From: Berghia stephanieae
Lineage: Eukaryota > Mollusca > Gastropoda > Nudibranchia > Aeolidiidae
Direction of reading: 5' to 3'
NCBI GenBank assembly: GCA_034508935.3
Contig: CM067447.1
Span: 28,500,509-28,564,508, forward strand
Length of the DNA stretch: 64,000 nt
Shown here: positions 32,903-48,500 of the stretch, in pieces
Layout: every line of letters starts with the position of its first letter
Position numbering within the stretch: position 1 is the first letter of the stretch
Program-made: the position numbers and the translations under genes
Notes under the pieces: generated by a model
Database searches by the model: none
The model's input: only the letters and a program-made list of their open reading frames with translations
Told to the model about the DNA's origin: nothing

Positions 32903-34089
32903 GATAAATCAGTTTCAGTTGTTACTAGATATACTATACACAATATGCATCGACTTCGAAGTAGGTGTCATGGCCGAATGGTTTAGTCGTCTGCCCTGGA
33001 CGTTTTACCAGAATCGACTTTGTGGGTTAAAATAGTGGTTCCGACACTTAAAAAAAATAAAAAATTCCGTCATCTTTTTACAGAACGTTGCAAGGGATAA
33101 ATGTCCCATCCATCCTCCACCCCACCTCTTTTTTTTTGTGTGCAAGTCTATTCTTTTCTCCTTTTTGTTTGGCCTTTTGTTCCGTTTCTGAGCATGAATT
33201 TCTTAACCCTCTCGTGCTCAGATTATTTTTGGGGGAGTAGATAATGAGTTCCCGATATGGCCATGTCAATCATGTAGACATCCTTTGATGATATAAGCCT
33301 ACCCTTTGATGTTAGCAGTCGCATTTTCGTTTTCTATGGTCACTCATGGCTAAACTCCGCCCAGAAGCGATTTCATAGGTCCGTCCATCACCAAATTTCA
33401 AACTTTTGTTCTCGTGAGTTCTTAAGTTTTTTGATCGAAGAACGATTGGCTATTGAGAATCTTGACCCTTCAACGATTGGTCTTTCTGACAGCTCACGTG
33501 TCAACAGCTGTCAACAATGAATTGAATCATCGTTGAAACACTGGAAGACGCTCATCGGATAGGTGCGTCACAATCACCACGTTGTTGAATATATTATCCA
33601 GGCACGGTTGGTAGGTAAAAAAGCCAAATTATGTTCTAGTTACATTTGAAAAAAAGTATATCACTGATCTCGTCTCATTGAGATATAAAGAATGATATAA
33701 AAATCAAGAAAATCAGCCGATAAATAAAAAAGTTGCTAAAAAAAGCTAAAGTAAACAAAAAGCAAATTTTAAAATCAAATTGATTCGTAAAACAGTTGGT
33801 TTTCAACCGATTTTTCTGAAATAAGGACCAATGTTCTTCTTTTTGTCAAGCTGATTTCAACAGTGTGACTTTCAAATTCCTCAGAATTATATTTTTTACT
33901 TTTAGATTTTAGATTTTAGGCCTACTCAAAAAGGTGTTATATTCCTTGTGTAACAATAGCGTAAGACAGGTGTCTGGGGATAATGACAGCCTTTACTCAA
34001 CTTACGCCTCTTTTTCTCTTACCCTGGCTTGCGTAAGATTAAACAACAATATTGTTAAAACTCCAGAGTCTCATTCAGGAAATCTCTTT
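32903..34089. other. Gene-free interval
   Basis: A weak tRNA-Ser-like stretch at about 32968-33052 (TGGCCGAATGGTTTAGTCG) is the only suggestive feature. Confidence 0.4.
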
Positions 34090-34310
34090 TCTTCTTCTTC
34101 TTCTTCTTCTTCTTCTTCTTCTTCTTCTTCTCTTTCTTCTTCTTCTTCTTCTTCTTCTTCTTCTTCTTCTTCTTCTTCTCTTTTCTTCTTCTTCTTCTTC
34201 TCTTCTTCTTCTTCTTCTTCTTCTCTTCTTCTTCTTCTTCTTCTTCTTCTTCTTCTTCTTCTTCTTCTTCTTCTTCTTCTTCTTCTTCTTCTTCTTCTTT
34301 CTTCTTCTCT
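34090..34310. repeat. (TTC)n microsatellite
   Basis: About 220 bp of TTC/CTT repeats, polypyrimidine on the plus strand, with a few CTTTTC interruptions. GAA/TTC tracts of this length can form triplexes. Confidence 0.95.
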
Positions 34311-35569
34311 CTTCTCGTCATTCTCCTCCTCCCGCACAGTTGACTGAAATAAACGACTAGACTATTAGGGTTTGGTTATCCTCTATAATTATAACCGCCA
34401 TTGCAACCATATATTTTCATTCTTACAAAGCTCTCGTAATCACAGTTTTTCAAAGGAACAATCCAATTACCAATTGCTCCATTTTGACTTACTTCCGAAA
34501 ATGTTCAGAGTCGTTAAATCTTAATCTTCGGGGAAAATTTGTCAAAAGGTACATTGTCAAAATTTTGACAATGCGCTTTTGGCAAATTCTTCAGAAAATT
34601 TCACCTTTCTGTGTGTTGTGGTGTCCGTGGAGGAAAGAGCATGCATTTTATTTCAACTTTTAGCCTCCAATTTCAGGTTGAGGTGTCATTATTTCTGATT
34701 TCTGGATTGCTTGTTATTGTCATAGCAGGTCTGTTTACAAAAAAAACAACCCAAAAACGGGGGCAAGACTTAAAGTAAGCACCGCTGTATTTGTGACTGT
34801 CAAGTCTCGATTGCTGAAATGCTTTTTTAAAGAGCATGTCCTCTCTTGAGCTCACATACTACAGCCTTAGCCACAATGGGAATTTTACCACAGTGGAGAA
34901 TATCAAAATCCTTATTTTACCATCATATAATCCTCATAACTTATTTAGCTCTATAACAATGTCATGACATTGTAGTGTCTTTGTTAGATTTTGATCCACT
35001 TCAAATTAGATTTGTAAACTGCATTGTTTTTCTTTCGTACATGTATTATTATGATTTAAAAATTTTTTTTTTTTGGTTCACCACATAAGTGGTATGAGCT
35101 AGACAGATTTAAAAATGATTATTGGATGCCTTTCATTGCTACAACAATCAGGAAGAACTTCTAAATGTTTAGGTTCTAAAGTTCATAAAAAAATTATAGC
35201 TGGTTATTTTGTTCCTCTCTCACACCGTCAGGTTTTGTTTGGAGCCAATACATTTTTTGCTGTTTGACTAGCAGGTAAATAATTTATGTTCAAACGAGTA
35301 CATACATTTGATTATATTATATTTTTATGTAAGAAATTTTAAACCTTTTATATCTGGAATCTGCCTTTCTATTCTTTTTCAATAGATAAATTCTGCAAAG
35401 AATTAACGTTTAGACCTCATACAAGTTATCAATTTTTTTTTTTTTCAGAAGTAGTTTTTTAAAACAATTAAAAAAAAATAAATTTTGTTTGTTTTCAGAA
35501 TACAACAACTAGAATAATCTTTTTATCAAGAATATTTTTGGGAGTTTTACTGAGTGATAGGTTGGAACA
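34311..35569. promoter_or_regulatory. Upstream region of GLYCTK copy 1
   Basis: No coding frame. TTTGTTTGTTTTCAG at 35484-35498 is a good 3' splice site about 70 bp before the ATG, so a non-coding first exon upstream is likely, with the promoter further 5'. Confidence 0.4.
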
Positions 35570-39524
<3,955 letters not shown>

Positions 39525-40504
39525 GACATTTATTGTTTACTTGAACAGTCATTTTATTTAATTTATTTTTTTATCTTGACCAGATTTTTATAAATTAATT
39601 ATTTTGGTCCAGATTTTTAAAGACTTCTTCAAAAAACAGTTCCCATGATTATCTCAAGATCATGAGTCAAAATGGTTGTGTTCTGTGAAAGGTTCTTTTT
39701 AAGAAACTAACCAACCAGTCACTTATGCTGATGAAGTTGGTATAAAAAGATTATTTGGTTAACTGGTTTGTTCATATTTAGATTTTTTTATTCATGTTGA
39801 TTTTTTAAATCAGAATTTTAGAAAAACATTGTAAAAGAAAACTTTAAAAACAATTCTTTTGAAAACTTATTTTTGGCGCTTTTCTGAATTTAACAACTCA
39901 TCAGCCGCAATGAATGTATTTCCTTTAAGATTTATACCAATTTTTGTTTCAAAGATAGTATGGAGTTTAAGTAAAAAAAAAATAATATTCCCATTATATA
40001 TATCATGAGGAAATTTGTTGTAATGGGTCTAATTGAAGAAAGAAATGAAATAACTCCACATTAACTGCAGCGGGGTGCTATAAAGGAATAAACAGAGGTA
40101 AACTTTTTTGCACAAGCAAAAATAATGACCTGCCAAAAATAGGGCTGAAACTTGGATCCTGTGGGTGTTATTTCAATGTCTTATCCATGTTAACCATATT
40201 CTGTCGCCTCCTTCCAAGGCTAGCTCGGAAAAATGACTAGGTGACGAGTCTGGCTGTATTCTTAACAAACTTTAGTTGAGAGAGAGAGATAATCGTCTCC
40301 AAAAACACGTTTGTTGAAGTAAAATATGAAAATGGAAAATAAAGTTGCCTTACTCACCCCATTAAGAAATTTTTTTAAAGGGTCTCTTTATTCAAAGAAA
40401 GTCTGAAACAACCCAGGCATTAGCTACAGTGCAGTGGTTTAAAATGAGCAATAGGGATTGTTTCATGATAGTGCAATGCCTTTTCCACTTTGCCATTTCA
40501 CCCC
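39525..40504. other. 3' flank of GLYCTK copy 1
   Basis: Probable 3' UTR for part of its length; AATAAA at 40338 is one candidate poly(A) signal. No other gene signal. Confidence 0.5.
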
Positions 40505-40690
40505 CTGTCTAGTTAAAATGACATTGATGACAGTTGGTTGAGCAAAGCCAGTACAATATATTTCTGGCATCCTTGGGTAAGGCAATTTATACTAGTTTGC
40601 CCATCTGGCTCAGCTGTGAAAAGAGTACCCGACAGGTGACAACACTTTGTAAAAATACCTTTGCAAAACTGACATTTAAGAAAATTGTCT
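40505..40690 (+). mobile_element. SINE-core-like fragment
   Basis: CATCCTTGGGTAAGGCAATT, GCCCATCTGGCTCAGCTGTG and AAAAGAGTACCC resemble the central block of many invertebrate tRNA-SINEs (clock-like CCTTGGGCAAGGCACTTTA). A related block recurs at 42330-42400. No head or ends found. Confidence 0.45.
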
Positions 40691-41155
40691 AATGTGAATT
40701 GAAATGAGAATTGGTCTTTTGGCAAAATGAATGAATGTAGAATAGCAGCGTTGTGAATTCCATCAGGTATGATCTTTACTATTGAAATGTTTTCTCGATA
40801 TTTAGTTGATGTACAGAGTAGAAAATATTTCTTATGGAATCATTGAGAGAGATAATAATATATAAAAGTATCTTACTAACCTGCTATTATATTAAAGCTG
40901 ACTGTATATTTTTCTAAATTTCATAAAGTATACCTTGCTTTTGATAATATTTGATAATTTTTGATAATGATTCCAAGCGTGTAAAAGTTTGTAATACGTG
41001 CCATTAATTTTGATGAGAATCTCCTAAGAATTTAAATAATCTTTGAGAGTTGTGTCTTTCGACTGTATAGATATTCATTCAATTCATATTTATTCATCAA
41101 ATTATTGTGACCAAACACTCCAGCATGATATTATGGCGAGAGTTTGACCTTTTGT

Positions 41156-41705
41156 GAATGTAAATAAATGTAAATGTAAATAATGAATTTATATAGCGCC
41201 TAAACATCCACGTTAATCGTGCTCTGGGGCGCTTTACATAATAAAAATAAAAATAAAAATGTTTAAAAACAACAAAATAAAAAATCACGACACTACATGA
41301 TACATAATAAGCAGGCATACAAAAAACAGAATCAAAGCAACATCCATTTCATGAAAAATAAGCCTCGCGGAACAACTCAGTCTTCAGACATTTCCTGAAA
41401 GATGATAAGTTTTCACAGGACTTTGTCCGAGGACTAAGTGCGTTCCATAGGCGTGGAGCTATGAATGAAAAGGCTTTTTCACCGAAAGTGGATTTTGAGG
41501 TGGTAACTTTTAGAAGTTGGGACTGAGATGATCTTAGATTTCGAGTGGGTTCATATTTTTTAATCAGTTCCTGCAAATATTCAGGAGCCAATCCATCCAG
41601 ACATCTAAAAACATAGCACAATATTTTAAATTCTATCCTATACTTCACAGGAAGCCAGTGCAATTCCTGGAGAACTGGTGTTATATGATCTCTTTTTTTC
41701 GTCAT
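41156..41705 (-). mobile_element. 5'-truncated LINE: RT C-terminus plus 3' tail
   Basis: The minus-strand frame 41705-41349 (118 aa) reads KRDHITPVLQELHWLPVKYR, IEFKILCYVFRCLDGLAPEY and STFGEKAFSFIAPRLWNALS, a conserved C-terminal block of CR1/L2/Rex1-type non-LTR retrotransposon polyproteins. Downstream (41348-41156) is a 3' UTR ending TGTAAAGCGCCCCAGAGCAC, GATTAACGTGGATGTTTAGG, CGCTATATAAATTC and then ATTTAC repeats. This tail is closely similar to the end of SINE family A. The copy is truncated on the 5' side, as usual for LINEs, and the remaining frame is open. Confidence 0.88.
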
Positions 41706-42224
41706 AATACAATAGATAGAGAAAAGCCCTAAAACAATTGAGGGGAAATGTGATACTGATACAGACTAAACGATGTGGCTTCTATTAGTTTGATTATTGA
41801 GAAAAAATACAAGGTAAAATTTGTCCAGGTGAAAAAAAAATTCCAAAATAATATAAATTTCAATGACTTAAAGTGCAATTTATTCCATCATACCATCCTT
41901 GTATTAATACGACCTTAGGATAATGGATCACATTTGAGTTGTATTGATCTTCCTGAAATCAGAAATTATCTTGTGTTTTAATACAGAGATGACAAACTTT
42001 AATTACATTAATTAAAACATCATAATATTGTATATAAACTGTGATCTGTGGATATTCAACAATTATTATGTATCCTCAATACATTTCAAGTAATAATGCC
42101 ATTTCTATGCTATGATTATGATGTACAATCAGTTATATTTTATTGTAGTCGATATTCTTATAGTTTGATATTGACTCTGGTATTTAGAGTCTGACAGTGA
42201 AGTCTGAAAAGCAGTCTCTATGAG

Positions 42225-42425
42225 TTGCTTCGGTGGCTCAGCAATACGGTGTCACATCTTGTAACAAAGTCAAGTGATATTGATTGATGATATCAATGAT
42301 CAGATTGGTGGTCACAGAACTCTGGCCCTGGCATCGTGTTATTGGGTAAGGCACCGTTTATTTATAACTCCACTCTGCTCAGGTGTGAATGAGAACATGG
42401 TTATAGTTGTAAGAGTACTAGTACT
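42225..42425 (+). mobile_element. SINE-like sequence, diverged
   Basis: TGCTTCGGTGGCTCAGCAAT resembles a tRNA-type A box. ATTGGGTAAGGCACCGTTTA and CTCAGGTGTGAATGAGAACA match the core-like fragment at 40505. No clean B box or target duplications. Confidence 0.45.
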
Positions 42426-43017
42426 AAAAAGAATGGCCAAAATGGGATCTGTGATGTATGGAGAAGAAATTTAGTTCCATATGGCCTTCTGGGGGAATAA
42501 ATGAAATATTTTAAAGTGCATTGAGCACAGTGAATCGCGGAAATTATATTATATATTATATATTATACACTATACAATATATAAACTGTTTTTACCAGCC
42601 ACAGTGCCGCGCCTTTCAGTTTCCTTTTTGAACATCACTCACTACCTAGTAAACTTTTCTTCAGGGCAGTTGGCAATTTGTTAGATAAACAACAAGGGAT
42701 GTGTTAGGCACATCATCCTCACTACCACCAGTACTACAATCTCTAGCATTAGGTTTTGGTGCTTTACTTCATTTGAAATAAGGAAACTTTGGGACTGTAT
42801 TTGACAATGTGTTTATGTATCATAATATAATTCTAATCAGTTATCTATTTAGAACTATACAATATGTAAATACAATTCCAATTCCTTTTTCTTGTGTGCG
42901 GAAATTCCTCTTTCGGCATTGAAATTACTACGAGTGTTGTCTGAAACTCCTGTTAGTGAGCCAAATTTAAAGTTGGTGTCTCTGGTTAGGCCTTTACCGT
43001 TTATTTCATGTGGCTGC

Positions 43018-43187
43018 TATAGATAGAACGAAGATGACGTCAATAAGGTCTTTGCTATTGTTTGTAGCCATCCACGTTCATGAGTACATCTCACCAAACT
43101 GTGTTAACCAGACTATATGTGTGTTGGTCCGTTATACTTCCGGATGGCAATGTTGTGAACTTCTTAGCCAAGTGCATACTATCTATT
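43018..43187 (+). mobile_element. MITE family B copy 3, 170 bp
   Basis: Starts TATAGATAGAACGAAGATGA and ends AGTGCATACTATCTAT, with the internal TGTTGGTCCGTTATACTTCC and GGATGGCAATGTTGTGAACT blocks shared with the copies at 31351 and 32641. Confidence 0.8.
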
Positions 43188-43302
43188 ACTAATTGCTTTT
43201 TTTAGCATGTGCAAAGTAATTTCCTACAACTATCCAGTGTTTGCCTTAGTCATCTTTGTATTTTTTTATCATATTGAGTATGACCTACAAGAGCTTTGCA
43301 AT

Positions 43303-43320
43303 ACAGAGAGAGAGAGAGAG

Positions 43321-43367
<47 letters not shown>

Positions 43368-43374
43368 AGGGAGG

Positions 43375-43451
<77 letters not shown>

Positions 43452-43475
43452 TGTGTGTGTGTGTGTGTGTGTGTG
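43303..43475. repeat. (GA)n-(GT)n compound microsatellite
   Basis: About 145 bp of GA repeats followed by ~27 bp of GT repeats. Confidence 0.95.
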
Positions 43476-43698
43476 CAAACCTCTGGAGTCTGCCTCTCTT
43501 TTGAAGATTTCATGCGGTATCTGTATAAGGCATTGGATGGTCTCTGGCAAGCTCACTTTTAAAATTAAACCAGACTGTTCCTCCTCATTGAACGAATTTG
43601 AACCTGTGATTAAAAAAAAAATGTCCAGCAGGTGGTCATACCACCACTTGTCAAAATTATTGACTAGTTGGCTCAATGACTCATTGTCAGGAATGGGA

Positions 43699-43814
<116 letters not shown>

Positions 43815-45581
43815 ATGATATGATTTATGATATAATTGAATTATTACCTCAAGATTTTGATTACGATTTCAATTTTCTTTCAAGTAAAGTTATTGATATT
43901 TCACCTCAAATTTTTATTTTGTTTTGTTCATTTTATGATAATTTAGACAATTATTACTGGTTGGGCACAGTGCATGACTTTCCACAGTGGGAATGATGGA
44001 TGTTTGTTTTTTGTTTTTTTTTTGTTTGTTTTTGTAGTAGATGTCTTTTTTCCTTGTAAATCATATTTTTAACTTCATTGTTTGGTGGTACACACCTCTG
44101 ACCTCAGTGAAAACTTGTCAGTTGTGTTTGGTTGGTTGATTCTTCTCCCCCCCCTCCCAGTCTGTTCTTCCATTCTCTGTGGCTTTCTGTCCTTTGGTTT
44201 TTTTTTTTTTTTTTTTTTAGAGCGTCTGTGAGAGAGAATAGGTATTTTTTTCCAAATAAATCACCCCTTTGAGTGACTGTGTTACAGTATAGTATTATGA
44301 ACTGTCTGCATGTCTCCCCTTTGGCAAGAATTTCAGGCTGTCGTCTATGTAAGATTGGGTGACCTTATCCTCGTACAGTAGTAGCTTGCTGCTGGGATTT
44401 AATTTGTGACCCATAACCCTTTGCATTCCTTTTTCAATGCACTTGTGACCAAAGAGTGTTGCAGGTACTGATATCTAAATGTGTTTCACCGTTCCTTTGT
44501 GTTGTGAATCATCTTTCTTTTTTCTAAAACGCTTACTGATATGATCTTTATGTGTTGCAAGAGTTGTTAAACATCCAAATTTAAATTTAGCAGTTTTGGT
44601 TAACTACAGAGTTTAAACACTAAGAGGCTGCTTTATAACCTCTTCAAAGTCCCATGCCAAAATAGATTTTGATACGAAGGTTAAGGTTTGATATCTAAGT
44701 TTCATATGTTAGTCTGATGCTTAACCCTTTACAGGCGGGATGATGTTTTGCTCTCACCTGACTTCATACATATTTTATTTACCAATTTTTTCACTTTGCA
44801 GAAGCTGCAATTTGACCCAGTTTTCAATGAAGTCTGATTCACATTAACTTGTACCATTACTAATTATGTGCTTGGTGAAGTGACTTTGTCTACAGCAATA
44901 AATAACAGGAAGAGTCGTCATGATTTAATGAAATTCAGTATCGCTGTTGAAAGGTAAGATATATAGAAATAAACAACAGAAACTTAGACAAATCCCATGG
45001 TGGGCAGAAGGTAACTTGCTGTGTCTCCTATCCCCTATATCTTTATTCTGAGTTGCTTTCCGACCTGTCTTTAGTCTTTATATTGACATGGGATTACATT
45101 ACATGGTTTTGTCCTGGCCTTTGTCGGAGTCCCAGGCTGAGAGGGAAACAGTCAAATGTATAGTGTGAGTTTTAGGAGGTGACTTTTTTTTTCCTTGTAA
45201 CCCATCTCTCTAATATATTTATCTTTTTTTGATTTGTTGAGTGTATTCCTCTCAGTGAGATCCTTTGCTAGTGTCTGGCTGAGACTTTTAGTTGATCTCA
45301 AACTAAGTATATTGATGGTATGCTTATAGAATCTACATCTGTTCCCGATTTGAACCCATTCCCCTTTGGCTTACTTTTTCCTGTGTGCTTTACTTGTAAC
45401 TTTAGATTTTTTGATTATCCTGTATTTTCTTCCAGTTTTTACTGCCACTGATATGACCATACTTACTTTTTTAATATGACCAAAATGTGTTGCTCGCGTC
45501 TTAAAATCCTTAAAGACAAAAACAAACCTAGGCTAACAACATTTTCTTCTTTATAAACTGAAATTCACAGGTAAAAAGCCA
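43815..45581. promoter_or_regulatory. Upstream region of GLYCTK copy 2
   Basis: No coding signal. AAATTCACAG at 45561-45570 is an acceptor-like site only 11 bases before the ATG, hinting at an upstream non-coding exon. Promoter elements are not distinguishable. Confidence 0.35.
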
Positions 45582-48500
45582 ATGGACACGCTGCTGAGTA
45601 TTAGGCATTTGAACCTACCTAGGAAAATCAACAAAGTTGTAAGATGGCATTTTCAAACAAAAAGCTGTAAATTTTTAAGTACAGCACCATACAGTGTTGG
45701 GCTGACCAACTGCAAAGGCCAAATCCATCCTCAAGATCATTTGGATACCGTTTTGAATTCTGCCAGGTCTTCTCACCAAAGTAATGATAGTCAGTTCAAT
45801 TCATTCAAATCAGGACTTATAAAATCTGAAAGAAATCAGAACAGATTCAGTGACTGTCGTAGTTTATTTAGTAAGGGATTTTTTTCTAATAAAGCTAGAG
45901 CTTCTCTTTCTGTATATTTCCATTCTTGGAGTAGTAGAAACCTGAAGAGTGATTCAAAAATGGAACTGGAAAGTTCTACTTCAAAAACAACAACAATTGG
46001 TGATTTAGCACGAAGTAGTGGTGGCCTGCAGTCATCATCAGTAGGTTTACCTGCTTGCGAAGTGGCCATGATGAAGGATGCCAAAGAAGTCTTCAAACAT
46101 GCTGTGAACTCAGTTCTTCCAAAGGAAATGGTTGCCAAGGTAAAATTTATACTGAATTGCTAGTAATTGTTTTGACTGTCTCGACACGTTTCTTTCAACC
46201 TGCTTCTTCTCACCATTCTGGAAACTTGTTAAACGAGGAATAAAAGATATGTTAAATGAGTGATACCATGGTAATCAATTATTTTATGGAGCACTGCTTA
46301 AAGTATTAATTTCCTGCATGAAAATCGAGTATTACATACTCCATAAATATGATGTCAATTTCTTCAAGTATGTGATGATGGCTCACAATTTAGTAATTGA
46401 TTTTATATTTTATACATTATACAGTAACTGCTATAGATTTGTATCAGTTACTCCATTAATGTTGGTTTAGCCAGTTATTTCAGCAGCATGATGATCTAGT
46501 TTTTGTTGATACAAGTACAGTGCAGTCCACTCATAATTATAGTCAACATCTTGAGACTGGAAGTAAAAGTTTGTTGCAATTGAGCTTTTTTATATCGCGC
46601 AATATCCCCTAAACATGCTCAAAGCGCTTTACAAGGGGTCCCTGGCCAACAGCAACATTTAACATTTAGGATGGGACATGACACCTGTTGGGTGATATTA
46701 CATTTTTTTCGGACAGAGACAACGCTGTTAATGGCCAGGTATTCATTTTACACCTGTGTATGGTGAGAAAATGTGAGTAAAGAGCCTTCTCTAAGGACTC
46801 AACTATGCACTGAGTGAGGCTCGAACCCAGGACCTTCTGATCTGAAAGCGAGTGTCATACCACAAGACCAAATAGCCGCACAATTGCTAGTTTGATCCTT
46901 GACATCTTAATATTAATACCCTTTATTCTAGACTTAAGTATTAGTATTACCCTACCTATTGACATGTGTATGTTTATTTGACCACTTGTGACACAATCAA
47001 AGTCACTAATTTGACCAATTGTGACACAATCAAAGTCACTAATTGACAATTGTGAACAATCAACCAATTGACATTGGACACAATCAAAGTCACTAATTTG
47101 ACCAATTATCAAAGTCACTAATAATCGTAGCTTTGTGTGGGTAATTAACATCCTATGGGCAGAGTGGTGCCTGCAAAGCCCAACTCAGTCATTCTCCCCG
47201 TCTTTCTTTCAAAATGTGGCTCAATTCTTCCATGTGCCACGGTGCCACTCAGTTGTGTCGAGTTGACTTAAAGCAAAATTCCCGTTGGTGTAGCCAATAA
47301 CTTCATCAGAAAGTTGTTAACTATAACAGAGAAGGAAAAATCAAGACTACTGTCATGTGTTAACTTCAAACGAGTCAACTTCTTGAAGGCTGCACTGTAC
47401 TAGGATCTCTGTTTTTATTACCTAGGCCAAGGCACTCTTAAATTTTTACTCTCCATTATCTATTCCGTAATATATTGCTTACTTTTGTATTCCAGCATCT
47501 GATACTCGATTCAAGTGGGGATGCCATGACTGTTGATAATGTGAAGTACCTTCTGAACCACAACGTCTATTTGGTTGGCTTTGGGAAGGCAGTGCTAGGG
47601 ATGGCAAGAGCCGTGGATGATCTGATTGGTCAACACATTGTCAGGGTGTGGTCAGTGTTCCTCATGGAACTAGGAAAGATTTCAGTAATGCTGGCAAAAC
47701 GTACGTGCTGAATTTACCTCATATGTACACTTACTTGATTACAAATTAAGTTTAAATGAAAATTTAAAACCTTACCTTTGTTAAATGATAAAAGCCAACA
47801 ACTATAGTTGTGATATGATTTTTAGAATGTAGTTCCCAATAATTTTAAAAGTTATTTTGTACACATAAAAGCACTAAATTGATATTTATCATCCCCCCCC
47901 CCCCCCCCCCCTCGCTATTCTGTCTGAATTTTTCGTAAATAAGAAATAAAGTTATTTTTAGTGGATGATACCTTGATAGTCAGTTGGTGTGTAAAATACT
48001 GCTGATATTAACACTGAACCCTAACACCGACTACATCCGTAGTTTACCCGGGTTGCTTTTACCCCATGCCTATTTATTACATTTTTTCTGAGAAAAATTA
48101 TAGGCGTAGAATCAAAGCAAATGTTTGCAGTTTTGGCATGTTAATTATAGTTAAACAAAACTATGTGCATGCTCATTTTTAATACTTTTTTTTTTCAATT
48201 TTGGAAAGTAGCAAAAATCTATAGGATTGAGTGAGTTAATGCACTGAAAAATGAAATGATACTATCATTTTAAATGCATGATGATTCTAATTCTAATTTA
48301 ACCCTCAACTTTGATCTCATAATGATACAGAGGAATGCTGCTTGACCCAAGCTCTCCCATTGAAGTAAGAGAAGGAGCCTCAAACAACATGCCAGACCAA
48401 CCAGCTCACGAGGCAGCCTTGGAAATAGCAGACTTGGCCAGATCTGTGGGCAATGGAGATCTTCTGGTTGTTCTTATTTCAGGTGCCTACCCCTTAGAAC

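Larger units (their letters stand above)
46518..47397. mobile_element. Pogo-like non-autonomous element with nested SINE
   Basis: Short inverted ends CAGTGCAG(T/C)C, flanked by TA at 46516-46517 and 47398-47399. The interior holds SINE A (46581-46880) and a ~33 bp tandem repeat (46977-47123). AGTCAACATCTTGAGA near the left resembles AGTCAACTTCTTGAAG near the right end. No transposase. Confidence 0.6.
46140..47495 (+). other. GLYCTK copy 2 intron 1 (absent from copy 1)
   Basis: Phase 0, AAG|GTAAAA to TATTCCAG. Contains the nested transposon/SINE at 46518-47397. Paralogue 1 has no intron at this position. Confidence 0.85.

Noticed and set aside
32966-33052. tRNA-Ser-like pseudogene
   Set aside because: TGGCCGAATGGTTTAGTCG is a fair A box and GTGTC/GACAC could pair, but the B box (GGGTTAAAATA) is poor; not enough to call.
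33934-34360. Ser/Leu/Phe or Glu/Arg/Lys homopolymeric frames
   Set aside because: Translations of the TTC repeat.
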